64,000 nt of DNA, from assembly GCF_002086115.1 (NCBI RefSeq), contig NZ_MVHJ01000018.1, positions 29,877 through 93,876 of the forward strand, read 5' to 3'. This document shows, one piece after another, positions 1-8,201 of the stretch (the first letter of the stretch is position 1; each line of letters opens with the position of its first letter). The notes under the pieces were generated by a model, which was not told the origin of the DNA, made no database searches, and saw nothing but the letters and a program-made list of their open reading frames with translations. The translations under genes and the position numbers were made by a program. This stretch comes from Mycolicibacterium bacteremicum (lineage in GTDB: Bacteria; Actinomycetota; Actinomycetes; Mycobacteriales; Mycobacteriaceae).

Positions 1-1013
1 CCGATCGCCTCGGTTCGGGCATCGCGTTGGTCAGCGCCACCCTCGGTGTCGGTGGTGCGCTGGGCCTGCCGATCAGTGCGTTCGTCACCGAGCATTTCGA
101 CTGGCATGTGCTGTTCTGGTTCGCCGCCGGCCTCGGCGCCATCGCCTTCACCCTGATGGCTACCCTGGTGCCGGAGAGCGGTCTACGCGCCGGGGGCCGG
201 GTCGACGGTGTCGGCATCGTCGGCCTTGCCATCGGTCTTTCCGGTGTGCTGCTGGCCATCTCGCGTGGCAACGAGTGGGGCTGGACGTCGACACGCACCA
301 TCGGTGCCCTCGCCGGCGGTCTGGTCGTCCTGTTGATCTGGGGCTGGCTGGAGCTGCGCATCCGCGAACCGCTGGTGGATCTGCGGGTCAGCGCCCGCGC
401 CCCGGTCCTGCTGACCAACCTGGCCTCGATCGCCATGGGCTTCGCCCTGTTCTCCTCCCAGATCGCCTTCCCGCAACTGCTCGAACTTCCGGTTCAGGCA
501 GGCGGTTTGGGCATGCCGCTGCTGCAGGCGAGTCTGTATCTGATGCCGGCCGGGCTGGCCATGCTGGCCATGTCGCCGATCTCGGGCAGGCTGGGCCGGC
601 TCTGGGGGCCCAAGCCGCTGCTGATCGCGGGCGCCTCGATCATGGGAACCGGGTACGTCGTGGCGGTGCTCGCCGACCTGCAGGCCGCGCACATACTGGT
701 GATCAACGTGCTGATCGGCATCGGGATCGGCCTTGGTTACGCCGCCATGCCGACGCTGATCATGCGGGCCGTCCCGGCCTCGGAAACCGGCGCAGCCAAC
801 GGCCTGAACACCTTGATGCGTTCGCTCGGAACGGCCACCGCGGCCGCCGTGATCGCCGCGGTGCTCGCGCGGTCGGCAGTCCCGGTCGACGGATTCGCGA
901 TGCCCACCACCTCGGGTTTCCACACGGCTTTCCTGTTCGGCCTCGGCGCCGCCGTCTTGTGCACTGTCATCGCCGTTTTCATCCCGCAGTCCCGGCAGAC
1001 CGCCGACGGGTGA
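1..1013 (+). CDS. MFS drug/multidrug exporter (DHA2/EmrB-like), 3' part
   Basis: This is the C-terminal part of a major facilitator superfamily exporter; the reading frame is open to the left edge of the window, so the true start lies outside and the internal TTG at 27 is not the start. The visible part starts with a motif-C-like helix (RLGSGIALVSATLGVGGALG), which is characteristic of proton antiporters, and continues through about nine hydrophobic segments separated by short loops. Drug:H+ antiporters of the 14-helix DHA2 group look like this. It would act in the inner membrane as an efflux pump. The substrate cannot be read from the sequence. Confidence 0.85.
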   Translation, partial: DRLGSGIALVSATLGVGGALGLPISAFVTEHFDWHVLFWFAAGLGAIAFTLMATLVPESGLRAGGRVDGVGIVGLAIGLSGVLLAISRGNEWGWTSTRTIGALAGGLVVLLIWGWLELRIREPLVDLRVSARAPVLLTNLASIAMGFALFSSQIAFPQLLELPVQAGGLGMPLLQASLYLMPAGLAMLAMSPISGRLGRLWGPKPLLIAGASIMGTGYVVAVLADLQAAHILVINVLIGIGIGLGYAAMPTLIMRAVPASETGAANGLNTLMRSLGTATAAAVIAAVLARSAVPVDGFAMPTTSGFHTAFLFGLGAAVLCTVIAVFIPQSRQTADG

Positions 1014-1084
1014 ACCTTGTTGTACACAGCCCCGGTTCCTGGGGATGCGCTGTACGCTTTCATCAATCCGATGAAAGGACCCCT

Positions 1085-1336
1085 GTGATCAAGTCACGTT
1101 TGACCGTCGCCGCACTGCTCGCCGGCGCTGGTGCTGTCGGCGCAATCATGGCCGCTCCGATGGCATCTGCCGAGCCCAGCTGCACGCAGGCCGGCAATAT
1201 CGTCTCCGGAACCAGCACCGTGTGCCAGAGCCCGGGCAACGCGCAGATCACCAGCTCGCCCGGCCAGCTCGGCGAGACCCAGTGGGGGATGTGGCCCTGG
1301 GGCTACGGCGGCTACGGGGGCATCGGGATTCTCTGA
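1085..1336 (+). CDS. Small secreted protein, Gly/Trp-rich C-terminus
   Basis: An 83-residue protein starting at GTG 1085 behind a good ribosome site (AAAGGA, 1072-1077). Residues 1 to about 30 form a clear Sec signal peptide (MIKSRLTV, Ala/Gly-rich core, then ASAEP as the cleavage region). The mature part is about 53 residues with two cysteines that could form a disulfide, ending in a run rich in Trp, Gly and Tyr. I recognise no domain; small exported proteins of this shape are common and mostly uncharacterised in mycobacteria. A strong hairpin follows immediately, so it is probably monocistronic. Confidence 0.75.
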   Translation: MIKSRLTVAALLAGAGAVGAIMAAPMASAEPSCTQAGNIVSGTSTVCQSPGNAQITSSPGQLGETQWGMWPWGYGGYGGIGIL

Positions 1337-1350
1337 CCCCAGTTTCTGGC

Positions 1351-1387
1351 AAGCGCCGGCATCCGCGTCACGCGGGTGCCGGCGCTT
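1351..1387 (+). terminator. Strong hairpin terminator
   Basis: Perfect inverted repeat AAGCGCCGGCA / TGCCGGCGCTT enclosing a second stem CCGCG-TCA-CGCGG, so 37 nt fold into one long helix. It lacks a long T tract (ACTTGT follows), as is usual in mycobacteria. It lies between the convergent genes ending at 1336 and 1487 and could serve both. Confidence 0.75.
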
Positions 1388-1486
1388 ACTTGTCGGTGGG
1401 TAGGCGCCGACCGAAACCGCGAAACCCGGATGGCGCTCGCGGCGCTCATCCGGGTTTCGATCGTGAATCGGGGACCGCGGTTGCGG

Positions 1487-1864
1487 TCAGAGGATGTCGA
1501 CGTCTCCGTCGCCGTCGGTGTCACCGCAGCGGATGCGGATGTCCTGCAGCGGCTTCCGGATGTTCTTGAGCTCCGCGCCGGTCTGCGGATTGGCGTCGAA
1601 GTACTCGTTGACCTTCTGCTCCATCTGATCGTGCGGCAGGCCGTGCAGACTGGTGAAGAAATCGTTGACCGGCGGGTGGGTGAACAGGTAGGCCGAGGTC
1701 GCGGCCGAGACACCGGATTGCACGCCGGCCAGATCGGCTGCCGTGCAATTGGGCGGCGGGACGGGCTCGGCGAATGCGGACGGCGCGCCGGCGAGCAGCG
1801 TCGCACCGGTGACCGCGCCGGCTCCCAGGATTCCGATTACCGCACGACGGGCATTGAGCAACAT
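1487..1864 (-). CDS. Haemophore-type haem-binding protein (MHB family)
   Basis: A 125-residue exported protein. The start is ATG 1864 rather than the longer frame, because AGAGGAG lies 7-8 nt upstream. Residues 1-32 are a signal peptide (ARRAVIGILGAGAVTG... ending SAFAEP). The mature domain, with cysteines near each end (PPNCTAAD and IRIRCGD), a helical core with FTHPPVNDFF and a GLPHDQ turn, matches the mycobacterial haemophore haem-binding family exemplified by Rv0203. It would bind haem outside the cell for iron acquisition. The C-terminus carries an acidic DTDGDGDVD stretch resembling a Ca2+-binding loop. No membrane haem transporter is adjacent. Confidence 0.8.
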   Translation of the reverse strand: MLLNARRAVIGILGAGAVTGATLLAGAPSAFAEPVPPPNCTAADLAGVQSGVSAATSAYLFTHPPVNDFFTSLHGLPHDQMEQKVNEYFDANPQTGAELKNIRKPLQDIRIRCGDTDGDGDVDIL

Positions 1865-2320
1865 TGATCGGCTCCTCTGTAGATCCGTGGTCAGGACGTG
1901 ACGACGCGCCAGTGTGGTGCTGACGGTCAAAGCTAATCAGATCTTAGGTGCAGTTTCTCGGCTTGGGGCCAGACTGCCGAGTCGCGTCCGTCCCGGCTCG
2001 AGGTCGGGTGGCGGTGCCCGTGGTCGAACCGAGGTGCGCCGCAACACACATTTTTGACGCCACTGTCTATTTGCTCCCGGGAGTCCGCGTAGTCATCAGC
2101 TGGCCTTACGCACGAAATCCGGTTAGCAATATCATTGATTACGCAACAACCTTAGCTGATATCGCTACGGCAGTATCGGAATACCGCTTACAGTCTCGGT
2201 GGCCGAACAATGGGTGGTACAGACCCGCTCGGCCGGGTAGGGCGAGGGCGGTGGGCGCTGGGGAGCGCGGCCACGGCCCTCGATCGATGCGGGGGCACGG
2301 ACCAGCTTGGAGAGAACTCT
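1865..2320. other. Divergent intergenic region, partly AT-rich
   Basis: About 450 bp between the haemophore gene and the repeat protein. The stretch 2040-2200 is clearly richer in A/T than its surroundings. I see no convincing gene: the frame open over 1948-2403 lacks a ribosome site and a recognisable protein. A candidate sigma-70-type promoter for the repeat protein is given separately. The rest holds nothing I can name. Confidence 0.5.
2135..2163 (+). promoter_or_regulatory. Candidate promoter of the repeat protein
   Basis: TTGATT (2135-2140), a 17-nt spacer, then GATATC (2158-2163), inside the AT-rich patch. The -35 match is fair and the -10 match only moderate, so this is a suggestion. 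Confidence 0.3.
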
Positions 2321-4750
2321 ATGTGCGCAGCTCCCGCCCGACACCGCGTCGTGCCAGGCAACCGGCAACTGTGGCCGGCCAAAGAGCTACTCGCACAAGG
2401 TGATACCGGCGGTACCGCCAGGCACGCGCGGGATGCTTCGCGCCGCTACGCGCTGCACGTCGGTCGGGTGGGCGCATTGGCGGTGTCTCTCGGCGTCGGG
2501 ATGGCGATCGCCGGCGCGGTCGCGCAACCCGCGCATGCGGACACCGGAAACGGCTCGTCCGCAACGGACACCAAGAGCGAATCCACGGCCTCGGACTCCG
2601 ATTCCCGCTCGGCACCCCCACGCAAGCGGGGCCCCAAGACGGCCGTCACATCACGCCCCGCAACCGCACCCCAGCGCGACGACGCCGACCCGCAATCCTC
2701 CGCGCCGGGCGCCGACGTGGTACCGACGCAGGACTCGGACACCGACCCGATCGAGGCTCCCGACCCCACCGAGGTCCCCGAGCCCACCGAGGTCCCCGAA
2801 CCCACCGAACCCACTGAAACCGCCACGCCGGTACGGCCCGCTCCGGAATCCCTCCCCACCACACCGGGCCGCACGACCCGACCGCACCTGCAGACGGTGC
2901 GCACCATGCAGGTCGAGACGGTGAGCACCGCCCTGGTGCAGCCCGCACAGCCGCTCGAAACCCAGCCGCCGGTCGACGGCGAGTCATCGGCCGAGCAGAC
3001 CGCGCCCGCCGCCCCCGTTGCCGAATCGGTGCCGACGCCGTCGGTGCAGGAACCGGCACCGGCGGTCGGCACCGTCACGCCGAAGATGCGCGCCGCCGGC
3101 GTCACGCAGGGCACCCAGTCGGCCAACCCGCCGACGCCGCTGGACGTGCTGTTCAACTCGATGATGGCCTGGGTCGCCCGGCAGATCAGTCACACCTTCG
3201 TCAACCGCACGCCGGTCGCCGGACCGATCGGCTACGAGCAGAACGCGCTCGGACAGGTCTACATCGACCTGAACGCCACCGATCCCAACGGCGATGTGCT
3301 GACCTACGACATCATCCAGCCCGAAAAGGGTTGGGTGTACCGCGATCTGATCAGCGGGAAGTTCGTCTACACGCCGTGGGCGCTGGTCACCGGCCAGCCA
3401 CTGGTGGACAGCTTCCAGATCGTGGTGCGCGATGACTCCGAGCACCTGCCCGGTGTCCTCGGCCAGATCCAAACCGTGGTCGAGACGGTCACCCGGTTTC
3501 TCGGCATCGCCCAGGCCGACAATCTGACGGTGACCGTGCCGGTGACGGTCGACCCCGTCTATCAGGCGCCGCCGCTGGTGACGCCCATCGTCGGTGGGGG
3601 TTATCAGCTCGGCGGCGCACCGGCCCCCATCGTGTCCACGGTCGACATCATCGACGGTGACTCCACGGGACTGAAGCGGGTGGTCATCAAGATCGCGACG
3701 CTCGCCCAGAGCGGGGACACGCTGACCTACACCGCGCCGGTGGACAGCCCGGTCATCGGCGAATGGGACGCCGAGACCCTGACCCTGACGTTGACCGGTG
3801 CCGGCACGCTCGAGCAGTACGAGGCCGCGGTCAGGGCGGTGACGTTCTCGGCCACCGAGGGCGCACTGCTGGCGCGCGGGATCACCATCTCGGCCACCGA
3901 TTCCGATGACGTCGAGAACATCGCGCCGGGCTTCGTGACCGTCGCGGTGTGGGCGCCGCCCACCCTGCCACCCCTGGTGACGCCGATTGCCGGTGGCGGC
4001 TTCACCATCGGGGGCAGTCCGGTCAGGATCGTGTCGGCGGTGGACATCGTCGACGGTGACTCGGGCCGGTTGTCGAAGGTGGTGGTGCGGATCGCAACGC
4101 TCGGGCAGAGCGGTGATGTGCTGGGTTACGTTGCACCGAACGGCAATCCGGTCATCGGGACGTGGGATGCCGCGGCGCGGACGTTGACGTTGACCGGTGA
4201 TGCGACGCTGGCCCAGTACGAGGAGGCGGTCAAGGCCGTGACCTTCTCCGCGACGCAGGGCGCGGCCCTGGTGCGCGGGTTGACCATCTCGGCCACCGAC
4301 GAGCACGGTATCTCCACCATCGCACCCGGCTTCGTCACGGTGGCCGTGTCCTCACCGACGCGGCTGGTGCCGCTGGTCACGCCGATCGGGGGCCGCTCCT
4401 ACACCGTCGGTGGTGCACCGGTGAATCCCGTTGCGGCGGTGAGTATCGTCGACGCCGACTCCAGTCACCTGCAGAAGGTGACCGTGCGCGTCACCACCTT
4501 TGGCAAGGATGGCGACACGCTGTCCTACGCCGGGCTGCCGGACAACCCGGTGACCGCCGGTTACGACGCGGCGAACCGGACACTGACCCTGTCCGGGGTC
4601 GCCACCAAGCAGCAGTACGAGGACGCACTGAAGGCGGTCACCTTCACCGCCACGCAGGGAACGTGGACCACCCGCACGATCCTGATCGTGGCCACCGACA
4701 CCGACGGGGTGAACAGCGCTGCCGGGTCGTTGACCTTGTCGGTCTGGTAG
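2321..4750 (+). CDS. Large secreted Pro/Glu-rich protein with cadherin-like and tandem adhesin-type repeats
   Basis: An 809-residue protein; ATG 2321 is chosen because GGAGAGAA sits just upstream. Residues ~45-70 form an export signal (VGRVGALAVSLGVGMAIAGA ending AHAD). Residues ~75-270 are low-complexity Pro/Thr/Glu/Ala sequence, including a run of D-P-T-E-V-P-E units. Residues ~300-415 look like a cadherin/VCBS-type Ig fold (NRTPVAGPIG..., LNATDPNGDVLTYD). Residues ~418 to the end are three tandem copies of a repeat beginning PLVTPI, with DGDS, SGDTL and TLTGxxTLxQYE motifs; each starts exactly 133 residues after the last. Such repeats occur in cell-surface adhesins. There is no LPXTG-type anchor, so it is probably secreted or held by the Pro-rich segment. 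Confidence 0.75.
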   Translation: MCAAPARHRVVPGNRQLWPAKELLAQGDTGGTARHARDASRRYALHVGRVGALAVSLGVGMAIAGAVAQPAHADTGNGSSATDTKSESTASDSDSRSAPPRKRGPKTAVTSRPATAPQRDDADPQSSAPGADVVPTQDSDTDPIEAPDPTEVPEPTEVPEPTEPTETATPVRPAPESLPTTPGRTTRPHLQTVRTMQVETVSTALVQPAQPLETQPPVDGESSAEQTAPAAPVAESVPTPSVQEPAPAVGTVTPKMRAAGVTQGTQSANPPTPLDVLFNSMMAWVARQISHTFVNRTPVAGPIGYEQNALGQVYIDLNATDPNGDVLTYDIIQPEKGWVYRDLISGKFVYTPWALVTGQPLVDSFQIVVRDDSEHLPGVLGQIQTVVETVTRFLGIAQADNLTVTVPVTVDPVYQAPPLVTPIVGGGYQLGGAPAPIVSTVDIIDGDSTGLKRVVIKIATLAQSGDTLTYTAPVDSPVIGEWDAETLTLTLTGAGTLEQYEAAVRAVTFSATEGALLARGITISATDSDDVENIAPGFVTVAVWAPPTLPPLVTPIAGGGFTIGGSPVRIVSAVDIVDGDSGRLSKVVVRIATLGQSGDVLGYVAPNGNPVIGTWDAAARTLTLTGDATLAQYEEAVKAVTFSATQGAALVRGLTISATDEHGISTIAPGFVTVAVSSPTRLVPLVTPIGGRSYTVGGAPVNPVAAVSIVDADSSHLQKVTVRVTTFGKDGDTLSYAGLPDNPVTAGYDAANRTLTLSGVATKQQYEDALKAVTFTATQGTWTTRTILIVATDTDGVNSAAGSLTLSVW
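3572..4747 (+). repeat. Three tandem 399-bp in-frame repeats
   Basis: Repeat units begin at 3572, 3971 and 4370, giving a constant 399-bp (133-codon) period; the last unit is cut by the stop codon. The units are clearly related at protein level (PLVTPI, D-x-D-S, V-x-A-V-T-F-x-A-T) but diverged at DNA level, so this is an old duplication. Confidence 0.85.
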
Positions 4751-4764
4751 CCAACCATGGGTGT

Positions 4765-5994
4765 GTGAACCACGCCCTGGTGACCCGCGACGAGATCATC
4801 GCAGCGTTCGAGCGGCTTGCCACGGTGATCCGGGAGACGCCGGTACTCGCCTCCCGGGTGCTGTCGGAACGGACCGGCCGCCAGGTCTGGCTAAAGTGTG
4901 AGAACCTGCAGCGCACAGGATCGTTCAAGCCACGCGGCGCCTACAACCGGATCGCCAACCTGGACCCGGCGCAGCGGGCGCAGGGGGTGGTGGCGGCCAG
5001 TGCGGGCAACCACGCCCAGGGCGTGGCGTGGGCCGCCGGTGCGCTCGGGATCGAGGCCACGGTGTTCATGCCGGAGAACGCCGCCCTGCCCAAGGTCGTC
5101 GCGACCAAGGCCTACGGCGGCCGGGTGCATCTGTCCGGCGCGACGCTCGCCGAGGCGCTGGAGGCCGCGGCCGACTTCGCGGCGGAGACCGGCGCGGTGT
5201 TGATCCACCCGTTCGACCACATCGACGTGGTGGCGGGGCAGGCGGGCGTGGGCATCGAGATCCTGCGCCAGATCCCGGATGTGGCAACGATTCTGGTGCC
5301 CACCGGTGGCGGGGGACTGGTGGCCGGGATCGCCGCGGCCATGCACCACCTCGCGCCGCAGGTCCGGGTGATCGGCGTGCAGGCCGAGGGGGCGGCCGCC
5401 TGGCCTGCCTCGCTGAGCGCGGGCGAACCCGTTCGTGCACAGTCGGTCTCGACGATGGCCGACGGCATCGCGGTGCCCCTCCCGGGACGGGTACCCTTCG
5501 CCGCGGTGCAGGCGTACGTCGACACCATCGTGACGGTCAGCGAGGAGGCGCTGTCCGGGGCGCTGCTGCTCTGCCTGGAACGGGCGAAGATGCTCGTCGA
5601 ACCCGCGGGGGCGGCGGCGGTGGCCGCCCTGATGACCGCGGAACTCGACATCCGCGGCCCGGTGTGCGCGGTGCTCTCGGGCGGCAACATCGATCCGCTG
5701 GTGCTGACCCACGTGATGAACCACGGGCTGCGGGCCGCCGGGCGCTATCTCGTCGTCAAGGCCGTCATCGCCGACCGCCCCGGTGGGTTGAGCGGACTGT
5801 TGAACATCGTCAGCGCAGGCGGGGCGAGCGTGCTGGATGTCGTGCACCGCCGGACCGCGCCCACGCTGGGGCTCGATGAGGTGGAGGTCATGCTCACGGT
5901 CGAGACGCGCGGCAGCGCACACCGCGAAGCCGTGCTGGCGGCCCTGGCCGAGGCCGGGGTGCGGGCCACCGTCGAGGACGACCGGGTCAGCTGA
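4765..5994 (+). CDS. ilvA: Threonine dehydratase (threonine ammonia-lyase), ACT-domain form
   Basis: PLP enzyme converting L-threonine to 2-oxobutanoate and ammonia, 409 residues from GTG 4765 (GTG 4780 is an alternative; neither has a strong ribosome site). The PLP lysine is in GSFKPRGA (residues ~53-60), the phosphate-binding loop is PTGGGGLVAG (~178-187), and residues ~327-405 form a C-terminal ACT regulatory domain. The sequence (LKCENLQRTGSFKPRG, AGNHAQGVAWAA) resembles the catabolic/TdcB group with one ACT domain more than the classical biosynthetic IlvA, so the role could be threonine breakdown as well as isoleucine supply. It lies 14 nt after the repeat protein, and its 3' end overlaps the convergent dehydratase gene by 8 nt. 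Confidence 0.9.
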   Translation: MNHALVTRDEIIAAFERLATVIRETPVLASRVLSERTGRQVWLKCENLQRTGSFKPRGAYNRIANLDPAQRAQGVVAASAGNHAQGVAWAAGALGIEATVFMPENAALPKVVATKAYGGRVHLSGATLAEALEAAADFAAETGAVLIHPFDHIDVVAGQAGVGIEILRQIPDVATILVPTGGGGLVAGIAAAMHHLAPQVRVIGVQAEGAAAWPASLSAGEPVRAQSVSTMADGIAVPLPGRVPFAAVQAYVDTIVTVSEEALSGALLLCLERAKMLVEPAGAAAVAALMTAELDIRGPVCAVLSGGNIDPLVLTHVMNHGLRAAGRYLVVKAVIADRPGGLSGLLNIVSAGGASVLDVVHRRTAPTLGLDEVEVMLTVETRGSAHREAVLAALAEAGVRATVEDDRVS

Positions 5995-7012
5995 ACCGGA
6001 CGTTGAGCGTGGCCAGTCCGAAGATCTTGCGGCCGCCGGACTTGGCGCCGACCAGCACGACCCCGGTGCGCGTCGCGGGATCCAGCGATTTGATCTTGCC
6101 GGTGAACTCGATCTCGGTGCCGCCGGCCGGCACGATCGCGGGTTGCGAGAGGCGCACCGCATAGCGGGTCACCGCGCCGGGGTCACCGGACCAGGCCGAA
6201 CCGAAGCTGTTGCCCAGCCCCATGGTCAGCATGCCGTGGGCCAGCACATCATCCTGGCCGGCCAGTTTGGCGATGTTCTCGTCCCAGTGCAGCGGATTGG
6301 CGTCACCGGCGACACCGGCGTAGTTGACCAGATCGCCGCGGGACAGCCGGGCCTGGTGCGACGGCAGTTCGTCGCCGACCTTGACGTCGTCGAAGGACGG
6401 CGAGGCGGGGGTGCGGGTGCTGCCGTCGGCGATCGTCACGGTGCCCTCGGGACGAACCGTCTTCTCGTACGGCGCCCCCGATTCCTCGGCGCCGAGCATG
6501 TTGATGCCGTGCATCATGACGCCCTGCACGGCGGGTCGGATGGCGGCGTCGACCTCCTCGGCGCCGACCCCGACGACGGTGGTGTGCAGGGTGTGCACCA
6601 CCTCGCCCGCGGTGTCGGTGAAGGTGTTGGTGACGGTGATCAGGTCGCGGCCGGCGATGCGGCGCACCGAGGCCAGTTCGATGTCGATGGTCAGCTCGTC
6701 ACCCTCGACGATCGGCCGGTGCTGTTCGAAGACCTCCTCGGTCTGCAGATACATGTCGTAGCCGACCACGATCTGCTCGAACATGCGTTGGTTGCAGGCC
6801 ATGGCCGGGGCGGAGGTGAAGGTCAGCGGAGCGACCAGACCCGGATAACCCAGCGCGCGCGCGGCGGCGAGGTCCCAGTGCGCGGGGTGCTTGTCCTGGA
6901 CCGCGCGGGCGAATTCACGGATCTTCTCGCGGCCCACCAGATAGGTGCCGTCCATCTGGTAGTAGTGGCCGACCCGGGCTTGGAGTGTCGACGCTTCTGC
7001 TGCTGCGGTCAT
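5987..7012 (-). CDS. Fused HadA/HadB-type (3R)-hydroxyacyl dehydratase (double hot-dog MaoC)
   Basis: 341 residues with two hot-dog folds. The N-terminal half (to ~150) resembles the HadA/HadC substrate-binding subunit (GREKIREFARAVQD, GLVAPLTF); the C-terminal half carries the MaoC hydratase motif GDANPLHWDE (~235-245) with the catalytic Asp/His pair. The enzyme would dehydrate (3R)-hydroxyacyl-CoA or -ACP in fatty acid or mycolate-type metabolism. Start ATG 7012 is preferred because the homologous region begins there; ATG 7039 is possible. An inverted repeat (7060-7087) lies upstream. No fatty acid synthase genes are adjacent, so the exact substrate is open. Confidence 0.85.
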   Translation of the reverse strand: MTAAAEASTLQARVGHYYQMDGTYLVGREKIREFARAVQDKHPAHWDLAAARALGYPGLVAPLTFTSAPAMACNQRMFEQIVVGYDMYLQTEEVFEQHRPIVEGDELTIDIELASVRRIAGRDLITVTNTFTDTAGEVVHTLHTTVVGVGAEEVDAAIRPAVQGVMMHGINMLGAEESGAPYEKTVRPEGTVTIADGSTRTPASPSFDDVKVGDELPSHQARLSRGDLVNYAGVAGDANPLHWDENIAKLAGQDDVLAHGMLTMGLGNSFGSAWSGDPGAVTRYAVRLSQPAIVPAGGTEIEFTGKIKSLDPATRTGVVLVGAKSGGRKIFGLATLNVRFS

Positions 7013-7059
7013 GATGGGGCTCAAATCTTCTATCTGCATATTTGCTGACGCTGACCTGA

Positions 7060-7087
7060 GCACCCTAACGCGCAGCGGCTAGGGTGC
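7060..7087. promoter_or_regulatory. Inverted repeat upstream of the dehydratase
   Basis: GCACCCTA and TAGGGTGC, perfect 8-nt arms 12 nt apart, lying about 50-75 nt upstream of the dehydratase start. It could be an operator for that gene or a weak terminator for transcription arriving from the hydrolase gene at 7300. The sequence does not decide between them. Confidence 0.4.
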
Positions 7088-7216
7088 CGGAATCCGGGGA
7101 TCGACGGTGTAACGGCCGCCGGGGTCCTGGCAGAAGAAGAGTCCGCAGTTGAACGGCGGTCGGGTCAGGTTCTCCAGCGGGATCTCGGCGGGTGTTCGGC
7201 ATGGGTGACTCCTCAT
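7079..7216 (-). CDS. Possible 45-residue protein or gene remnant
   Basis: Between the hydrolase and the dehydratase there is a short minus-strand frame from ATG 7216. Its residues (PAEIPLENLTRPPFNCG, then LFFCQDPGGRYTVDP) look more protein-like than a random frame and use GC-rich third positions, but no ribosome site precedes this ATG. An AGGAGT box inside it points instead to the ATG at 7203 in another frame. It may be the tail of a decayed gene or a small real protein. I recognise no family. Confidence 0.3.
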   Translation of the reverse strand: MRSHPCRTPAEIPLENLTRPPFNCGLFFCQDPGGRYTVDPRIPAP

Positions 7217-7299
7217 GGTGTGCGCCGCGGGTGCGGGGCGTCGATGAGGGAATTTCACCGGAGGGCCGGACCTACCGATCCCAACTTCAGGCGGCCCGG

Positions 7300-8124
7300 T
7301 CACCCGACGAAGTGCCGCAACGCCGCCACCATGATCTCCGGCTGATCCTCGGGGATCAGGGTCCACGAGTCCTCGACGATCTCCTTGGTCGCATTCGGGA
7401 AGAGCTCCACCAATCGGTCGGCGTGTGCGGGCGGCATCATCCGGTCCTCGCGCGCCCACAGCACCAGCACCGGCTTGGTGAAGCGCCGCATCCGCTGCGA
7501 GAGCTCGAGCAGGTGGCGCCGCGACGGCGCACCGGTGGTGAACTTGACCAGATCGCGGCGCACGGCCGGGTCGCGGACCGCGGGTTCGAACCAGTCGTCG
7601 AAGAGGGCGTCGGGCAGGCCGCGTTTGGTCAGCCCGCCATAGGCCCGCGTGCTGTGCCGGAAGAATTTCGTGCCCAGCAGCCTGGTCAGTACCCAGCCGC
7701 CACCGGGGAGGCGGCACAGCATGGCCGCCGGGCGGGCGGGTGCGGGCGGATAGTTGTCGAACGCGGTGCACGAGGCGAGCACCAGCCGGCCCAGGCGTTC
7801 GTCGCGGCCGTCGGAGATGAGGAACTGGCCGCCGCCCCAGTCGTTGAGCACCAGCGTGACGTCCCGCAGGTCCAGGGCGTCCAGCACGTCGGCGAGGATG
7901 GCGGCCACGCCCTGCTCGGTGAGGTCGGCCTCGGGGCGCATCGCCTGTTTGTGCGCACCCATCGGCAGTGTCGGTGTGATGCAACGGTATTCGGGCAGCT
8001 GTGGGATCACCTTGCGCCATTGCCTGCCGTCCATCAGCAGGCCGTGCCCGAAGACGAGGACCGGGCCGTCGCCGCCGGTGTCCTGGTAGGCGATGCGGCC
8101 GGACGGCACGTCGACATAGGGCAT
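7300..8124 (-). CDS. Alpha/beta hydrolase
   Basis: 274 residues from ATG 8124, which has AGGAGA upstream. Typical alpha/beta-hydrolase landmarks: the oxyanion HG motif (VLVFGHGLLMDG, ~25-36), an ND-W-G-G-G turn at the position of the nucleophile elbow (LVLNDWGGGQF, where Asp replaces Ser, as in haloalkane dehalogenase- and epoxide hydrolase-like members), and VLVLWAREDRMMPPAHADRL near the end, carrying the acidic residue. The final His is probably that in the LRHFVG tail or nearby. Likely a cytosolic hydrolase of unknown substrate. The TetR gene is divergent across a 77-bp region with a clear palindrome, so this gene is probably the regulator's target. Confidence 0.8.
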   Translation of the reverse strand: MPYVDVPSGRIAYQDTGGDGPVLVFGHGLLMDGRQWRKVIPQLPEYRCITPTLPMGAHKQAMRPEADLTEQGVAAILADVLDALDLRDVTLVLNDWGGGQFLISDGRDERLGRLVLASCTAFDNYPPAPARPAAMLCRLPGGGWVLTRLLGTKFFRHSTRAYGGLTKRGLPDALFDDWFEPAVRDPAVRRDLVKFTTGAPSRRHLLELSQRMRRFTKPVLVLWAREDRMMPPAHADRLVELFPNATKEIVEDSWTLIPEDQPEIMVAALRHFVG

Positions 8125-8136
8125 GCGATCTCCTAG

Positions 8137-8150
8137 ATAGATCGTTCTAT
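8137..8150. promoter_or_regulatory. TetR operator palindrome
   Basis: ATAGA-TCGT-TCTAT, a perfect 5-bp inverted repeat in an AT-rich patch of the hydrolase/TetR intergenic region. Its TAGA...TCTA core resembles operators of the LmrA/YxaF-type TetR group, the same group to which the adjacent regulator seems to belong. Confidence 0.6.
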
Positions 8151-8201
8151 TTTGCCTGACGATATGCTCACAGCGCGCGCCGTGCAAGAAGGAGAGTGGA
8201 G

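Noticed and set aside
1948..2403. Open frame of 151 codons between the haemophore and repeat-protein genes
   Set aside because: No ribosome site, a composition unlike a folded protein, and it overlaps the well-supported start at 2321.
2984..4306. 440-codon minus-strand frame inside the repeat protein
   Set aside because: Antisense shadow; its length follows from the absence of stops in GC-rich DNA.
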